Shown: piece after piece, positions 1 through 9,706 of the stretch
Layout of the letters: every line of letters starts with the position of its first letter
Position numbering within the stretch: the stretch's first letter is position 1
Assembly (NCBI RefSeq): GCF_009832865.1
Contig: NZ_CP047130.1
Coordinates: 1,302,001 to 1,366,000 of the forward strand
DNA length: 64,000 bases
Source of the DNA: Colwellia sp. 20A7
Lineage (GTDB): Bacteria; Pseudomonadota; Gammaproteobacteria; Enterobacterales; Alteromonadaceae
Direction: 5' to 3'
Made by a program: the position numbers and the translations under genes
The notes under the pieces: generated by a model
What the model was told of the DNA's origin: nothing
The model's input: the letters and a program-made list of their open reading frames with translations, nothing else
The model's database searches: none

Positions 1-1
1 T

Positions 2-748
2 CCATTAGCTCGTTCAAAATCAATGGTAGAAAGCCAAGTTGAAAACGAATCAGAAAACCATGCTGCACCAGTACCTGAGTTCAAGCCAACAAAAGCAAGG
101 TTTATGTTTATCCCTTTACTCACTATGGTTTTGGGTATGATCATGTTTATGTTTTTGACGGGTGACGGCACCTTAGCTAATGGCAGCGGTTCAAAATCAG
201 TGTTATATGCGACAGTTAGTGCCTGTCTAGTGGCTTACTTTATGATGTTATCTACTAAGAAGTTTACGCATCATCAACTGGTGAAAATTGGTTTTGATGG
301 TATGAGTGAGCTATTACCATTAGTAACCATTGTTTTATTATCGTTAACATTAGGCGCTAGTCTAAAAGTATTAGGTACAGGTATTTATGTTGCGCAAATT
401 ATTGGTGACACTTTACCACTATTTATGATTGCACCTATGTTGTTTATTGCCGGCGCTGTCATTGCTTTTTCTACTGGAACATCTTGGGGAACTTTTGCCA
501 TATTGATCCCAATCGGCGTTCCACTTATTCAAACAATGGGCTTACCACCTTCTTTCATCATTGCGGCTATTTTAGGCGGCGGTGTTTTTGGGGATCATTG
601 TTCACCTATTTCCGATACGACCGCTGTTTCTGCTATTGCATCAGGTTGTGAATTATTAGAGCACGTTAAAACGCAATTACCGTATGCGTTATTTGGCGGG
701 GCGTTAACCATTATTCTTTATGCGCTTTATGGCATAGCCTTTTTATAA
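2..748 (+). CDS. Na+/H+ antiporter, NhaC family (C-terminal part; start lies outside window)
   Basis: The reading frame is open from the first bases of the window, so the N-terminus is missing and the internal Met at 23 is not the start. The visible part, about 248 residues, has several hydrophobic helices and the NhaC-family signature GDHCSPISDTT near the C-terminus. The family exchanges sodium (or an organic ion pair) for protons across the inner membrane. A strong terminator follows, so the gene is probably not co-transcribed with the peptidoglycan genes downstream, although being next to them leaves a role in ion or substrate exchange open. The substrate cannot be told from sequence. Confidence 0.85.
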   Translation, partial: PLARSKSMVESQVENESENHAAPVPEFKPTKARFMFIPLLTMVLGMIMFMFLTGDGTLANGSGSKSVLYATVSACLVAYFMMLSTKKFTHHQLVKIGFDGMSELLPLVTIVLLSLTLGASLKVLGTGIYVAQIIGDTLPLFMIAPMLFIAGAVIAFSTGTSWGTFAILIPIGVPLIQTMGLPPSFIIAAILGGGVFGDHCSPISDTTAVSAIASGCELLEHVKTQLPYALFGGALTIILYALYGIAFL

Positions 749-774
749 ATACACTATTTATGATGTTTATTATC

Positions 775-805
775 AGCAATGCTTCATGTGAAGCATTGCT
801 TTTTT
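775..805 (+). terminator. Rho-independent terminator after the antiporter gene
   Basis: Perfect 11-bp stem AGCAATGCTTC / GAAGCATTGCT with an ATGT loop, followed by a run of six T. It lies 26 bp after the antiporter stop codon and separates that gene from the next one. Confidence 0.9.
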
Positions 806-880
806 AGAAAACAGCTTTTTAGAGAATCACTTTTTTAGACAACATTCTGTTTTATTAATTAACTCGAGACGTTTTTAACG

Positions 881-2458
881 ATGAAAAATTATTTAATTAT
901 ATTCATTTCTATTTGTGTATTGGTTAGCCACCCAGTATCTGCACAAAAAAAAGCCTTTAATTCTGAAGACGTTGATACCTTGGTTAATGACGTATTAACG
1001 ACTTTTAATGTACCAGGTGCGGCAGTAGGAGTAATAAAGGATGGCAAAGTATTATTAAATAAAGGTTATGGACGACAAGATATTAATAAAACGCTAGCAA
1101 TTGACTCAAAAACGCTCTTTAAAATAGCATCAACAACGAAAGCGTTTACTGCTGCAGCGTTAGCTATATTAGTTGATCAGGGAAAAATAACTTGGGAGAG
1201 TAAAGTTGTTGATATTATTCCTAACTTTGCTTTATATGATGATTGGGTAACAAAAGAGTTTACCGTAGCTGATTTGTTAACACATCGCAGTGGTTTAGCT
1301 CGCTTTGCCGGCGATTTGATGCTGTGGCCTGAGCCGGCAGGTTTTAGCCGTGGTGAGATTATTAACAACTTAAAGTTCCTCAAGCCAGCATCAGGTTTTC
1401 GTAGTGAATATGCTTATGATAATTTGCTTTATATTGTTGCTGGAGAAGTTGTCGCTAATGTTACTAGCATGTCTTGGGAGAACTTTGTAGAAAAAAATAT
1501 TTTTATGCCTCTTCAGATGAACCGTTGTTTTGCGGGTGCAGTACCGGCTAAACAAATGACGAACATTGCTCAGCCACATGGCTTAATCAACAATAAACCT
1601 ACCATTATTAAACGGAATCAAACGTATCATAAAGATAGTGTTATGGCTGCTGCAGGGGGCATTAAGTGTAGTGTTAATGATTTACTTACTTGGGTTGAAA
1701 CACAGTTAAACCAAGGCACGTCACCAGCAGGCGTTAAAATATTTAGTGAACAACAAAGTAAAACAATGTGGCAACCTCATACTATTTTGTCTGTTTCTGA
1801 TAACGAGAAAAAATACAATAACACCAACTTCAAGTCTTACGGTTTAGGCTGGCGCTTAGCCGATATGCATGGTTATAAGCGTGTATCTCATACTGGTAGC
1901 CTGTCAGGAAACCTATCCTATATTACTATGATACCTGAGCTTGATTTAGGCGTTGTTGTCTTGATAAACCAAAACTCATCTTATGCCAGAAGTACGATCA
2001 TGAGCAGTATTGTGCAATCATTTATGGATGTAGCACAAAAAGATTGGTTAGCAATTCAATTGCAAAGGCAGCAAGAGCGACAAAGCCGAATTCAAGCGAA
2101 AAATGCTGAAGTAAACCTAAATGTTATGCCTGTTAGGAAAAGCGTTGATTTACCCTTAACCTCTTATTTAGGTCTTTATCAAGATCCTTGGTTTGGTCAG
2201 GTAAAAATTTCCATGAAAAATAAACAACTGTATTTTGAATCATTGAAATCAACTCGCATGCACGGGCAATTGATTGAAAATGAAAGTAACGAATTTATTG
2301 TTTGGTATGACGATAGAAGCTTAGAAGCAGACGCATTTGCACAATTTATTATTGACGGAAACAATAATGTTGTAGGGCTAAAAATGGATAGATACTCAGA
2401 TGATGTGGATGCAAGTTTTGACTACATAGATCTAAATTTTACACGTATTTCAAAATAA
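881..2458 (+). CDS. Secreted serine hydrolase, beta-lactamase/AmpH-AmiE type
   Basis: 525 residues with an N-terminal signal peptide (about 1-21). The beta-lactamase-fold (class C / DD-peptidase) motifs are present: SxxK as STTK (about residue 87), a Tyr-x-Asn motif as YDN (about 180) and HTG as SHTG near residue 345. A C-terminal extension of about 110 residues resembles the DUF3471-type domain of such hydrolases. Relatives include D-Ala carboxypeptidases, esterases and B. subtilis AmiE (YbbE), which removes the peptide from MurNAc. It is the first gene of the peptidoglycan cluster, 60 bp before a NagZ-like gene, the same pairing as ybbE-ybbD in Bacillus. An AmiE-like amidase or peptidase role is therefore inferred; a generic esterase remains possible. 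Confidence 0.8.
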   Translation: MKNYLIIFISICVLVSHPVSAQKKAFNSEDVDTLVNDVLTTFNVPGAAVGVIKDGKVLLNKGYGRQDINKTLAIDSKTLFKIASTTKAFTAAALAILVDQGKITWESKVVDIIPNFALYDDWVTKEFTVADLLTHRSGLARFAGDLMLWPEPAGFSRGEIINNLKFLKPASGFRSEYAYDNLLYIVAGEVVANVTSMSWENFVEKNIFMPLQMNRCFAGAVPAKQMTNIAQPHGLINNKPTIIKRNQTYHKDSVMAAAGGIKCSVNDLLTWVETQLNQGTSPAGVKIFSEQQSKTMWQPHTILSVSDNEKKYNNTNFKSYGLGWRLADMHGYKRVSHTGSLSGNLSYITMIPELDLGVVVLINQNSSYARSTIMSSIVQSFMDVAQKDWLAIQLQRQQERQSRIQAKNAEVNLNVMPVRKSVDLPLTSYLGLYQDPWFGQVKISMKNKQLYFESLKSTRMHGQLIENESNEFIVWYDDRSLEADAFAQFIIDGNNNVVGLKMDRYSDDVDASFDYIDLNFTRISK

Positions 2459-2518
2459 GCCATTAGGCATTACAAATATTTTAACCATAGAACAACATTA
2501 ATTAGAATAAGAGGAAGT

Positions 2519-4417
2519 ATGTTGAGTCGTATTAGTATAAAAATTATATTGAGCTTTGCTGTAATGATAGTTATAGCGTTCTCTTTATTGGGGAAACATC
2601 AAGACGGTCGTACAGAAATAGCACAAAAAATAGCGCAAAAATTAATGCTAGATATTCGCTATTATTGTCCAGAGCTAACAGAGCATGTTGTTTTTACAGA
2701 TGATAACCAATGTGTAACACCGGTAACAACATTATCTAAGGACTTAGCTGATTTAATTACCGATACATCATTAGGTTCGGTCATTTTATTTGCTGAAAAC
2801 TTTACCGGTATTGAGCAAACTATTCATTTAACTCAAGATTTGCAAAAAGCAGCGTTAGCATCAGCAAGCGAAGAGTCATTACTTATTTCAATTGATCAAG
2901 AAGGTGGACGAGTTGTTCGTTTACCTCGCACTATGGCTACTTCATTTACCGGTAATATGGCAATTGGTGCCACCTATGAGAACCATGGTGATTATTACGC
3001 AAGAAAAGTTGGCGAAGTTATTGGTGCCGAATTAGCTACTTTGGGCGTTAATGTTAACCATGCTCCAGATGTTGACGTAAATATTAATCCAAATAACCCC
3101 GTTATCAATGTACGATCTTTTGGTGAAAAACCAGAGATTGTTGCTGAGCTAGGTATTGCGATGCTTGAAGGGTTGCAGTCTAAAGGTGTTATTGGCACGT
3201 TAAAACACTTTCCTGGTCATGGTGATACAAATACCGATAGTCATACTGGTTTACCGCGAGTCGAGCACCCTTATGACGTTGTTAAATCGGTTGACTTACT
3301 CCCATTTCAACAAGCTATTGATCGTAGCAATGTTGAAATGATCATGACCGCGCATATTCAATATCCAGCGCTTGATGATAGTTTGGTGGTAAATAAATTT
3401 GGCGAATCAATGATAAAGCCCGCCACGTTGTCCAAAAAAATATTAACGTCGTTATTACGAGATGAAATGGGCTTTGATGGCATAATTATTACTGATGCGT
3501 TAGATATGGCGGGGATTGCAGAGTTCTTTTCTGAAGAAGAGGCGGTAATTCACACTTTTAATGCCGGCTCTGATATTGCCATGATGCCAATGAGTATTAG
3601 ACAACCTTCAGATATACCCCGTTTTAAAGCATTTATTGAACTATTAGTTGATAAAGTATTATCAGAAGAGTTATCACTTGATGATATTGACAGCTCTGTT
3701 GAAAGAATTACTGCCTTAAAGCAAAAATTAGCACCTGCGGTAATTACCACTGTTAGTACAGATGTTAGTGAATTAACGACACAAGCTAAAAGAACGCTTG
3801 GCATAGAAAAGCATAGAGCGTTAGAACAAGCACTTGTGCAGCACTCAATTGTTGAAATAAAACCTAATCCAGCATTAGTTAAACGCATGTCAACGATTAA
3901 CAACATTCATCTTGTGTTTCCTAAAAAATCACAATCAGAGGCAATGGCGTTAGCACTTAATCAATACGCGTTAAATATTGGCGGAGCATCTTGGGCAATT
4001 ACTACCTCAAGTTTAGATGAGAGTAATTCTACCGCAATGCTTGAGCAGCTAGATAATAGTGAGCTTGTTATTGTGGCAAATGATAGTCAAAAGACGGCTG
4101 TTGAACTAGGGCAAGCTGGCGATTTAGCTCTAGCGACAACAGTTAAAAAATTGAATGACAAAAGTAACGCGGATAAGGCGTTAGATGTTTTAGCCTATGC
4201 CAAACAAAAGCAATTAGCGACGATTTATATTTCACTTAAAGCGCCTTATCAATTAGAGCAATTTACCAATACCGCTGATTGGGTATTAGCTTGCTTTGAT
4301 GGCAATGCTTATCAAATAACAGGGTCAAATGAATATACAGGTGCTGTATTTAATGGCTTAACACAAATAATTAGTGGGCAAATAAACGCTACCGGGCATT
4401 TACCTATTACGATATAG
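2519..4417 (+). CDS. nagZ: Beta-N-acetylglucosaminidase, two-domain GH3 NagZ
   Basis: 632 residues with an N-terminal hydrophobic segment (about 7-24), so exported or membrane-anchored. The GH3 NagZ signature KHFPGHGDTNTDSHTGLP is complete and includes the Asp/His pair used as general acid-base; the nucleophile is the Asp in IITDALDMAG (about residue 328). A C-terminal domain of about 230 residues makes it resemble the secreted two-domain NagZ of B. subtilis rather than the short cytoplasmic enzyme of E. coli. It would release GlcNAc from the non-reducing end of muropeptides. RBS GAGGAAG precedes the ATG. Neighbours in the same direction are an AmiE-like hydrolase and an NlpC/P60 peptidase. 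Confidence 0.92.
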   Translation: MLSRISIKIILSFAVMIVIAFSLLGKHQDGRTEIAQKIAQKLMLDIRYYCPELTEHVVFTDDNQCVTPVTTLSKDLADLITDTSLGSVILFAENFTGIEQTIHLTQDLQKAALASASEESLLISIDQEGGRVVRLPRTMATSFTGNMAIGATYENHGDYYARKVGEVIGAELATLGVNVNHAPDVDVNINPNNPVINVRSFGEKPEIVAELGIAMLEGLQSKGVIGTLKHFPGHGDTNTDSHTGLPRVEHPYDVVKSVDLLPFQQAIDRSNVEMIMTAHIQYPALDDSLVVNKFGESMIKPATLSKKILTSLLRDEMGFDGIIITDALDMAGIAEFFSEEEAVIHTFNAGSDIAMMPMSIRQPSDIPRFKAFIELLVDKVLSEELSLDDIDSSVERITALKQKLAPAVITTVSTDVSELTTQAKRTLGIEKHRALEQALVQHSIVEIKPNPALVKRMSTINNIHLVFPKKSQSEAMALALNQYALNIGGASWAITTSSLDESNSTAMLEQLDNSELVIVANDSQKTAVELGQAGDLALATTVKKLNDKSNADKALDVLAYAKQKQLATIYISLKAPYQLEQFTNTADWVLACFDGNAYQITGSNEYTGAVFNGLTQIISGQINATGHLPITI

Positions 4418-4467
4418 GCTTTTTTTAATCGTCTAACTTTAGCGTAATTCTGTTTTAAGGACTTTAC

Positions 4468-5874
4468 ATGAAAATTAAAATTATTGTTTCATTCGTATTA
4501 TTTATACAAATGAATGTTTATTCTCTTGCGGCATCTCCTTATATAGAAGGAAAGTCAGATGTTATTAATGTAAAAGAAGCACAGTTAAACAGTGCTTATT
4601 GGGTTGATTTACACGAAAAAAAGCGAGTGAATGATAACATCGTGTTAATAGATAAAAAGGGCGTTAGTCAATTTAACCAGCAAGTGATGCAGAGTAATTC
4701 GCACGTTGTTGATCCATTAGCAATGCCAAAGGTGTTAACGAAAGCACAATTAACTCACCATATTAATACTATTAGCGCTGTGCCAAGTAGCGATAGGTTT
4801 TATTATGATGGTCATAAGTTAGCTGATAAAGAATTTAACGCTTATAGAGATAATGTAAATATACCTGCGGTACTTGAGCAAAATAATGTTAGATGGGGGC
4901 TCGTTGTTAAACGTACCTCTTTGCGTACTTTTCCGACAACCGACAGAGTATTTAATCGTGGTATGGATACCGACCTTGATAGGTTTCAAGAAACAGCCGT
5001 GTTTCCAGGTGAAGCTATTGCCGTGTTACATGAAAGTAAAGATCAAAAGTGGTATCTAGTACAGTCATATAACTACCTTGCTTGGGTGCTAAAAGAAGAT
5101 GTTGCGTTAGGTGGCAAAGAAATCGTTCATGACTTTGTACGTAATACTAACTTTTTAATGATCACCGGAGATAAAGTTTTTACTACTTTTGTGCCTAATA
5201 AAGTACAAGTATCTGAGATTCAATTGGATATGGGAGTTAAATTACCTTTAATAAGTAAGCAAGACTACATTGCTCATTTATATGGTCAAAATCCATTTGC
5301 TTCTTATATTGTGCAATTACCGGTCAGAACGAGTAAAGGCATGTTAGATTTTTTACCGGCAATGATTGCTAAAAGTAAAGACACCCATATTGGTTATTTA
5401 CCGTTTACAAAACAAAATATTATCAAGCAAGGCTTTAAATTTTTAGGCGAACGCTATGGTTGGGGTCATGACTATAATGGCCGTGACTGCACCGGTTTTG
5501 TTGGCGAAATTTATAAAACATTTGGTTTGTTAATGCCACGAAATTCAGGCCAACAAGGGAATGCCAGTTATGGCAAAAATATTGATTTTACTGCGGAATC
5601 TAGCAACCAAGAAAAATTGAATGCTATTAGCCAATTAGAAATTGGTGATTTAATTTATATTCCAGGCCATGTTGTTATGTATTTGGGTGACGACAATGGC
5701 GAACCTTATATTATTCATGATGTAAAAGGCCTCGCATATTACAACGAAGACAAAAAGTATTATAAAGGTACGCTTAATGGTGTTTCCGTAACGCCATTGT
5801 TACCGCTACATTTGTCAGAAACGAAAAGTTATATTGATACAATTTATAACATCAAAAAGATCAGACTTAACTAA
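4468..5874 (+). CDS. Secreted NlpC/P60 endopeptidase with SH3 domains (YkfC-like)
   Basis: 468 residues: signal peptide (about 1-22), an N-terminal helical region, SH3-like segments around residues 130-215 and 225-290, and a C-terminal NlpC/P60 domain. The catalytic Cys is in GRDCTGF (about residue 340), the His in PGHVVMY (about 398) and a third polar residue in IIHDVKG. This is the architecture of gamma-D-glutamyl-L-diamino-acid endopeptidases such as YkfC, which cut the stem peptide to free L-Ala-D-Glu. The next gene epimerises exactly that dipeptide, which supports the assignment. RBS AAGGA lies 10 bp before the ATG. Its stop codon lies within the first unit of a CTAAAA tandem repeat. Confidence 0.9.
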   Translation: MKIKIIVSFVLFIQMNVYSLAASPYIEGKSDVINVKEAQLNSAYWVDLHEKKRVNDNIVLIDKKGVSQFNQQVMQSNSHVVDPLAMPKVLTKAQLTHHINTISAVPSSDRFYYDGHKLADKEFNAYRDNVNIPAVLEQNNVRWGLVVKRTSLRTFPTTDRVFNRGMDTDLDRFQETAVFPGEAIAVLHESKDQKWYLVQSYNYLAWVLKEDVALGGKEIVHDFVRNTNFLMITGDKVFTTFVPNKVQVSEIQLDMGVKLPLISKQDYIAHLYGQNPFASYIVQLPVRTSKGMLDFLPAMIAKSKDTHIGYLPFTKQNIIKQGFKFLGERYGWGHDYNGRDCTGFVGEIYKTFGLLMPRNSGQQGNASYGKNIDFTAESSNQEKLNAISQLEIGDLIYIPGHVVMYLGDDNGEPYIIHDVKGLAYYNEDKKYYKGTLNGVSVTPLLPLHLSETKSYIDTIYNIKKIRLN

Positions 5875-5918
5875 AACTAAAACTAAAACTAAAACTAAAA
5901 CTAAAACTAAAACTAAAA
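5871..5918 (+). repeat. Tandem hexamer repeat, eight copies of CTAAAA
   Basis: Eight perfect head-to-tail CTAAAA units start inside the last codons of the NlpC/P60 gene and fill half of the 97-bp gap before the epimerase gene. Such tracts tend to change copy number by replication slippage; here that would alter spacing between two genes, not a reading frame. Confidence 0.95.
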
Positions 5919-5971
5919 CAAACGCAAAGCAATAGAGGTACATGATTTACCTCAAGTTATAAGGTAGCAAA

Positions 5972-7063
5972 ATGAAAATTACAAATATCCGTTTCGCCAA
6001 GTTAATTGTGCCATTGATAACGCCTTTTAAAACCTCTATGAGAACAGTTGAAAATATTGAAGATTTAGTTGTTATTGTGGAAACAGATGCTGGGCAAGTA
6101 GGTTATGGATCTGCTCCTGCAACGCCGGTTATTACAGGTGATACTCACGGTAGTATAATGGCAGCAATCACAAGTGTTTTACTGCCTAAATTACGTGGGA
6201 TGGAGATTGAAAACTTAAACAGTATTATTCATGTTATTCAATCTTCACTGGTAAATAACAGCAGTGCTAAAGCAGCATTAGAGCTCGCTATCTATGACCT
6301 TTGGGGTAAATTTCATAACGCACCTCTCTATAAATTATTAGGGGGAGGTAATAACACGTTAAAAACTGACATAACCATTAGTGTCGATACAATCGATAAA
6401 ATGGTAAGTGATTCACTTAAAGCGATTGAAGATAACTTTGATATACTAAAAATTAAAATTGGTACTGATATCAAAGAAGATATTGAACGGGTTAAAGCCA
6501 TTCATAGTGCTATAGGTAATGACGTACAGATAAGATTAGATGTTAACCAAGGGTGGAGCGCTAAACAAACGGTTTACGCGGCCAATTACTTCGAAAGTAT
6601 GGGGATTCAATTAGAGCTAATTGAACAACCGGTTCGTGCTGATGATATTGCTGGATTGAAATATATCTCAGATCGCGTTCATACCCCAATAATGGCTGAC
6701 GAAAGTGCATTCTCTCCTAAACAAGTGATTGAGCTTATTACAAGTCACTCGGTCGATATTATTAATATTAAATTAATGAAAACAGGTGGCATTTCTAACG
6801 CCATTAAAATTGCTGATATTGCAAAAATTTATCAAGTAGAATGTATGATTGGTTGTATGCTTGAAGGCAGTATTGGTGTTTCTGCTGCAGCACATTTAGC
6901 CGTAGCAAAATCAGATGTTATCACTAAAATTGATTTGGATGGTCCTGCATTAGGTCAATTTGATCCTGTCTCTGGTGGCGTTTCTTTTAACAAGTCTATA
7001 ATTCAATTAAATGAATTACCTGGTTTAGGAATAGATGTTATTAATGGTTTGATTGAACTTTAA
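5972..7063 (+). CDS. ycjG: L-Ala-D/L-Glu (dipeptide) epimerase
   Basis: 363 residues, an enolase-superfamily member of the muconate-lactonising subgroup. The KxK motif (KIKIG, about 161-163), metal ligands Asp in LDVNQGW (about 190), Glu in EQP (about 218) and Asp in ADES (about 243), and the second Lys in IKLMKTGG (about 266) are all present. Family members invert L-Ala-D-Glu to L-Ala-L-Glu so the dipeptide can be hydrolysed and reused. Position after an NlpC/P60 endopeptidase matches the YkfC-YkfB pair in Bacillus. RBS AAGGTAG lies just upstream. No signal peptide, so it acts in the cytoplasm and needs an importer for its substrate. Confidence 0.9.
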   Translation: MKITNIRFAKLIVPLITPFKTSMRTVENIEDLVVIVETDAGQVGYGSAPATPVITGDTHGSIMAAITSVLLPKLRGMEIENLNSIIHVIQSSLVNNSSAKAALELAIYDLWGKFHNAPLYKLLGGGNNTLKTDITISVDTIDKMVSDSLKAIEDNFDILKIKIGTDIKEDIERVKAIHSAIGNDVQIRLDVNQGWSAKQTVYAANYFESMGIQLELIEQPVRADDIAGLKYISDRVHTPIMADESAFSPKQVIELITSHSVDIINIKLMKTGGISNAIKIADIAKIYQVECMIGCMLEGSIGVSAAAHLAVAKSDVITKIDLDGPALGQFDPVSGGVSFNKSIIQLNELPGLGIDVINGLIEL

Positions 7064-7196
7064 GCCTCGAATTAATATTCAGATCAGGTTTTTGTTATAG
7101 TAAATTATAGATTTTTGTTATATTTAATTATGTATTTATGGTAATATTTGAATAATTTATTCCTAGGTATTAGCGAAGTGAAGTTTTGAGAAGCAT

Positions 7197-8789
7197 ATGA
7201 GCACATTATATTCAGGTTTGGACTGGCTAGTCTTTGGTTTGTATGGAGCTATGTTACTAGGCTCTGGTATTTACTTTAACCGCAAAAAATCAAATAACAC
7301 TCAAGATTTTTTTCTTGGAGGGAATACTATTCCAACATGGATGGTCGCTATTTCTATTTTAGCAACCTCTCAGTCTGCAGCTACCTTCTTAGGTGGACCA
7401 GACCAAGGGTATCAAGGTGACTTATCTTACTTAGCAACAAATATTGGCGCTATTATCGCTGCTATTTTAGTGACTGTATTTTTAGTACCTAAATTTTATC
7501 AACAGAAAGTTTTTACTGTTTATGAATTGTTAGAAAAACGTATGGGTAGCTCTGCCAAAAAGCAGGCCGGTATTATGTATTTGTTTGGTCGGATTTTTGC
7601 TAGTGGCGCAAGGCTTTATATGGCTGCTTTAGCGGTAGCGATGATTCTTTTTGGTAATATCGACGCTGAAAATGTGATTATAGCAACGATTATTCTAACG
7701 TTAGTTGGTCTACTCTATACTGTATTTAGTGGTATTAGAACGGTAATTTATAGTGACGTTATTCAGTGTGCTGTATATGTTAGTGCAGCAGTCTTTGTTA
7801 TCTATTTTATTTACACTGCAATACCTGCCAGTTTTTCTCAAATAGTAGAAGCTTTGCAGCATCCAGCACCTAATGCACCTTCTAAATTGGCACTATTCAA
7901 ATTTGATTGGGATTTTTCATCAGCAGGCGTATTTAATTTTTGGTCAGCAATTACCGGTTTTATGCTATTAAATTTTGCTGCTTTTGGCTTAGATCAAGAT
8001 ATGACTCAACGTATTTTAACCTGTAAGAATGCGAAAGAAGCAAACAAAGCTATGCTACTTTCTGTTCTATTAGTTATTCCTGTGATGTTGTTATTTATTG
8101 TTATAGGATTATTACTGTTTATTCTGTATCAACGTCCAGATATTATGCAAATGTCGGCGTCTAGTGAGCTTATTCAAAGTTTCCAAGGTGAAAAAATCAC
8201 AATATTTATGTATTACGTCCTGAATGAAATTCCTTCAGGAGTGCGTGGACTAGTGACTATTGGTATTATTGCTGCTGCTTTATCTACATTGAACTCAGGG
8301 CTCAACTCAATGTCTTCGGTAATAGTGAATGATTTATATCGACCATTTAAAGAAAAACAAACAATGTCTTTACCTGAATCACACTATGTAAAAGCAGGGC
8401 AAGTAGGCATGATTGTTGTTGCGGGTGCGCTTTGTTTAATGGCAATACTTTGCTTTTATTGGCAACGATATACAGATATGCCATTACTAAAATTCGCACT
8501 AAGCGTTATGGTTTTTTCTTATAGTGGCTTGTTAGGTGTATATTTCACTGCGTTATTTACGCAAAGAGGTAATGAACGTTCTGTTTTTTGGGCATTGATG
8601 ATTGGCTTTATTGTCACACTATTTTTCCAACCTTACGTTATGTCTATTTTCCTTCCTCAAGCGTGGTTATTTGATTTAGGTTTTACGTGGCAATTATGTA
8701 TAGGCTCATTTATTTCATTAGTAGTCTGTATGCTAGGACGTAATAATAAGGTCGATGATAAAAACTTAACGCCTTGTCTGGATACCTAA
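7197..8789 (+). CDS. Sodium:solute symporter (SSS family), putative muropeptide/amino-sugar importer
   Basis: 530 residues, almost entirely hydrophobic with about 13 predicted helices. The SSS N-terminal pattern is clear: a first helix, then FFLGGNTIPTW and ATSQSAATFLGGP. The family uses a sodium gradient to import sugars, amino acids or vitamins. It lies between the dipeptide epimerase and an amino-sugar kinase, so MurNAc, anhydro-MurNAc, GlcNAc or a small peptide is the likely substrate (inference from context). No PTS (MurP) gene is visible, and a symporter plus kinase would replace it. A 133-bp AT-rich gap upstream, the largest inside this gene run, may carry its own promoter. The next gene begins within 3 bp of its stop codon. 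Confidence 0.88.
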   Translation: MSTLYSGLDWLVFGLYGAMLLGSGIYFNRKKSNNTQDFFLGGNTIPTWMVAISILATSQSAATFLGGPDQGYQGDLSYLATNIGAIIAAILVTVFLVPKFYQQKVFTVYELLEKRMGSSAKKQAGIMYLFGRIFASGARLYMAALAVAMILFGNIDAENVIIATIILTLVGLLYTVFSGIRTVIYSDVIQCAVYVSAAVFVIYFIYTAIPASFSQIVEALQHPAPNAPSKLALFKFDWDFSSAGVFNFWSAITGFMLLNFAAFGLDQDMTQRILTCKNAKEANKAMLLSVLLVIPVMLLFIVIGLLLFILYQRPDIMQMSASSELIQSFQGEKITIFMYYVLNEIPSGVRGLVTIGIIAAALSTLNSGLNSMSSVIVNDLYRPFKEKQTMSLPESHYVKAGQVGMIVVAGALCLMAILCFYWQRYTDMPLLKFALSVMVFSYSGLLGVYFTALFTQRGNERSVFWALMIGFIVTLFFQPYVMSIFLPQAWLFDLGFTWQLCIGSFISLVVCMLGRNNKVDDKNLTPCLDT

Positions 8790-8791
8790 CA

Positions 8792-9706
8792 ATGAATGAT
8801 ATGATAAATAAAAGTGAATTTACTTTAGGCGTTGATGGCGGTGGAACGAAAACCATTGCAAGGCTTGAAAATTTATATACCGGACAGCAATGGCTAGCAA
8901 CAGGCGGAGCAGCATCATTAACCAATGATTTTGATTCAGCCTTACAACATTGTAATGCGTTAGTTACCGAATTATGTGCGCAAGCTAATTGTAGCCGCGG
9001 TGAAATTAGCGCTGTTTTTGGCTTAGCGGGCGCGGGCAATAAAGAAAAATCAGCTAAATTTAAGCAATCAATCGTCGCTGACTTTAAAGATGTCAACGTT
9101 TATACGGATGCAAAAACTTCTTTATATGGTGCTAATGAAGGTAACCCCGTTGTGGTTGTTTCGCTAGGCACTGGTTCGGTAGGTGCAGTGTTAAACGCTG
9201 ATGGAAAAGAGATTCAAATTGGAGGCTGGGGCTTTAATGTTGGCGATGAAGGGAGTGGCGCCAAAATGGGCGTGCTAGCTATTAGGGCGGTATTATCAGA
9301 GATAGAAGACTTAAGTCATGTAGAAAGCATATTAGCCCAAGCAATTGTAAGTAAGTTGGGCGGTGATCAAAATAATGTTTTAGCTTGGTCGACCTCAGCC
9401 AAACCGTCTGACTTTGCAAGTCTAACGCCTTTGATTTTTGAATATCATAAAAAATGTCGAACAGCTAGAAATATTTTAATGGAACATGTTGGGTATGTCG
9501 AAAGTTTGATTAATAAAGCACGATCAAATACTAACTTGCCAGTTGTTTTACTCGGTGGTTTATCAATACCAACATTGCCTTTTTTAAACCCAAGAATAAT
9601 AAATTTGTTAGTTGAAGCAAAAGGTAATGCTTTAGATGGCGCCTGTTTATTGGCTAAAAAACTAACACAGATTCAAATTACAAGGTGTGTAACACATGGA
9701 AATTAA
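8792..9706 (+). CDS. murK: BadF/BadG-type amino-sugar kinase (GlcNAc/MurNAc kinase, MurK/GspK-like)
   Basis: 304 residues from the ATG at 8792; a TTG at 8774 would overlap the symporter gene and is less likely. The ATPase fold of the BadF/BadG/BcrA group is shown by the phosphate motif GVDGGGTKT at the N-terminus, the SLGTGSVG motif near residue 130 and [10 protein letters not shown] near 155. Characterised members include the GlcNAc kinase GspK of Vibrio and the MurNAc/GlcNAc kinase MurK of Clostridium. The gene overlaps murQ by 11 bp, so MurNAc-6-phosphate is the expected product and translational coupling is likely. The MurNAc versus GlcNAc preference cannot be read from sequence. Confidence 0.85.
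   Translation: MNDMINKSEFTLGVDGGGTKTIARLENLYTGQQWLATGGAASLTNDFDSALQHCNALVTELCAQANCSRGEISAVFGLAGAGNKEKSAKFKQSIVADFKDVNVYTDAKTSLYGANEGNPVVVVSLGTGSVGAVLNADGKEIQIGGWGFNVGDEGSGAKMGVLAIRAVLSEIEDLSHVESILAQAIVSKLGGDQNNVLAWSTSAKPSDFASLTPLIFEYHKKCRTARNILMEHVGYVESLINKARSNTNLPVVLLGGLSIPTLPFLNPRIINLLVEAKGNALDGACLLAKKLTQIQITRCVTHGN

Noticed and set aside
8774..8791. TTG start for the amino-sugar kinase
   Set aside because: It overlaps the symporter stop; ATG at 8792 is simpler.
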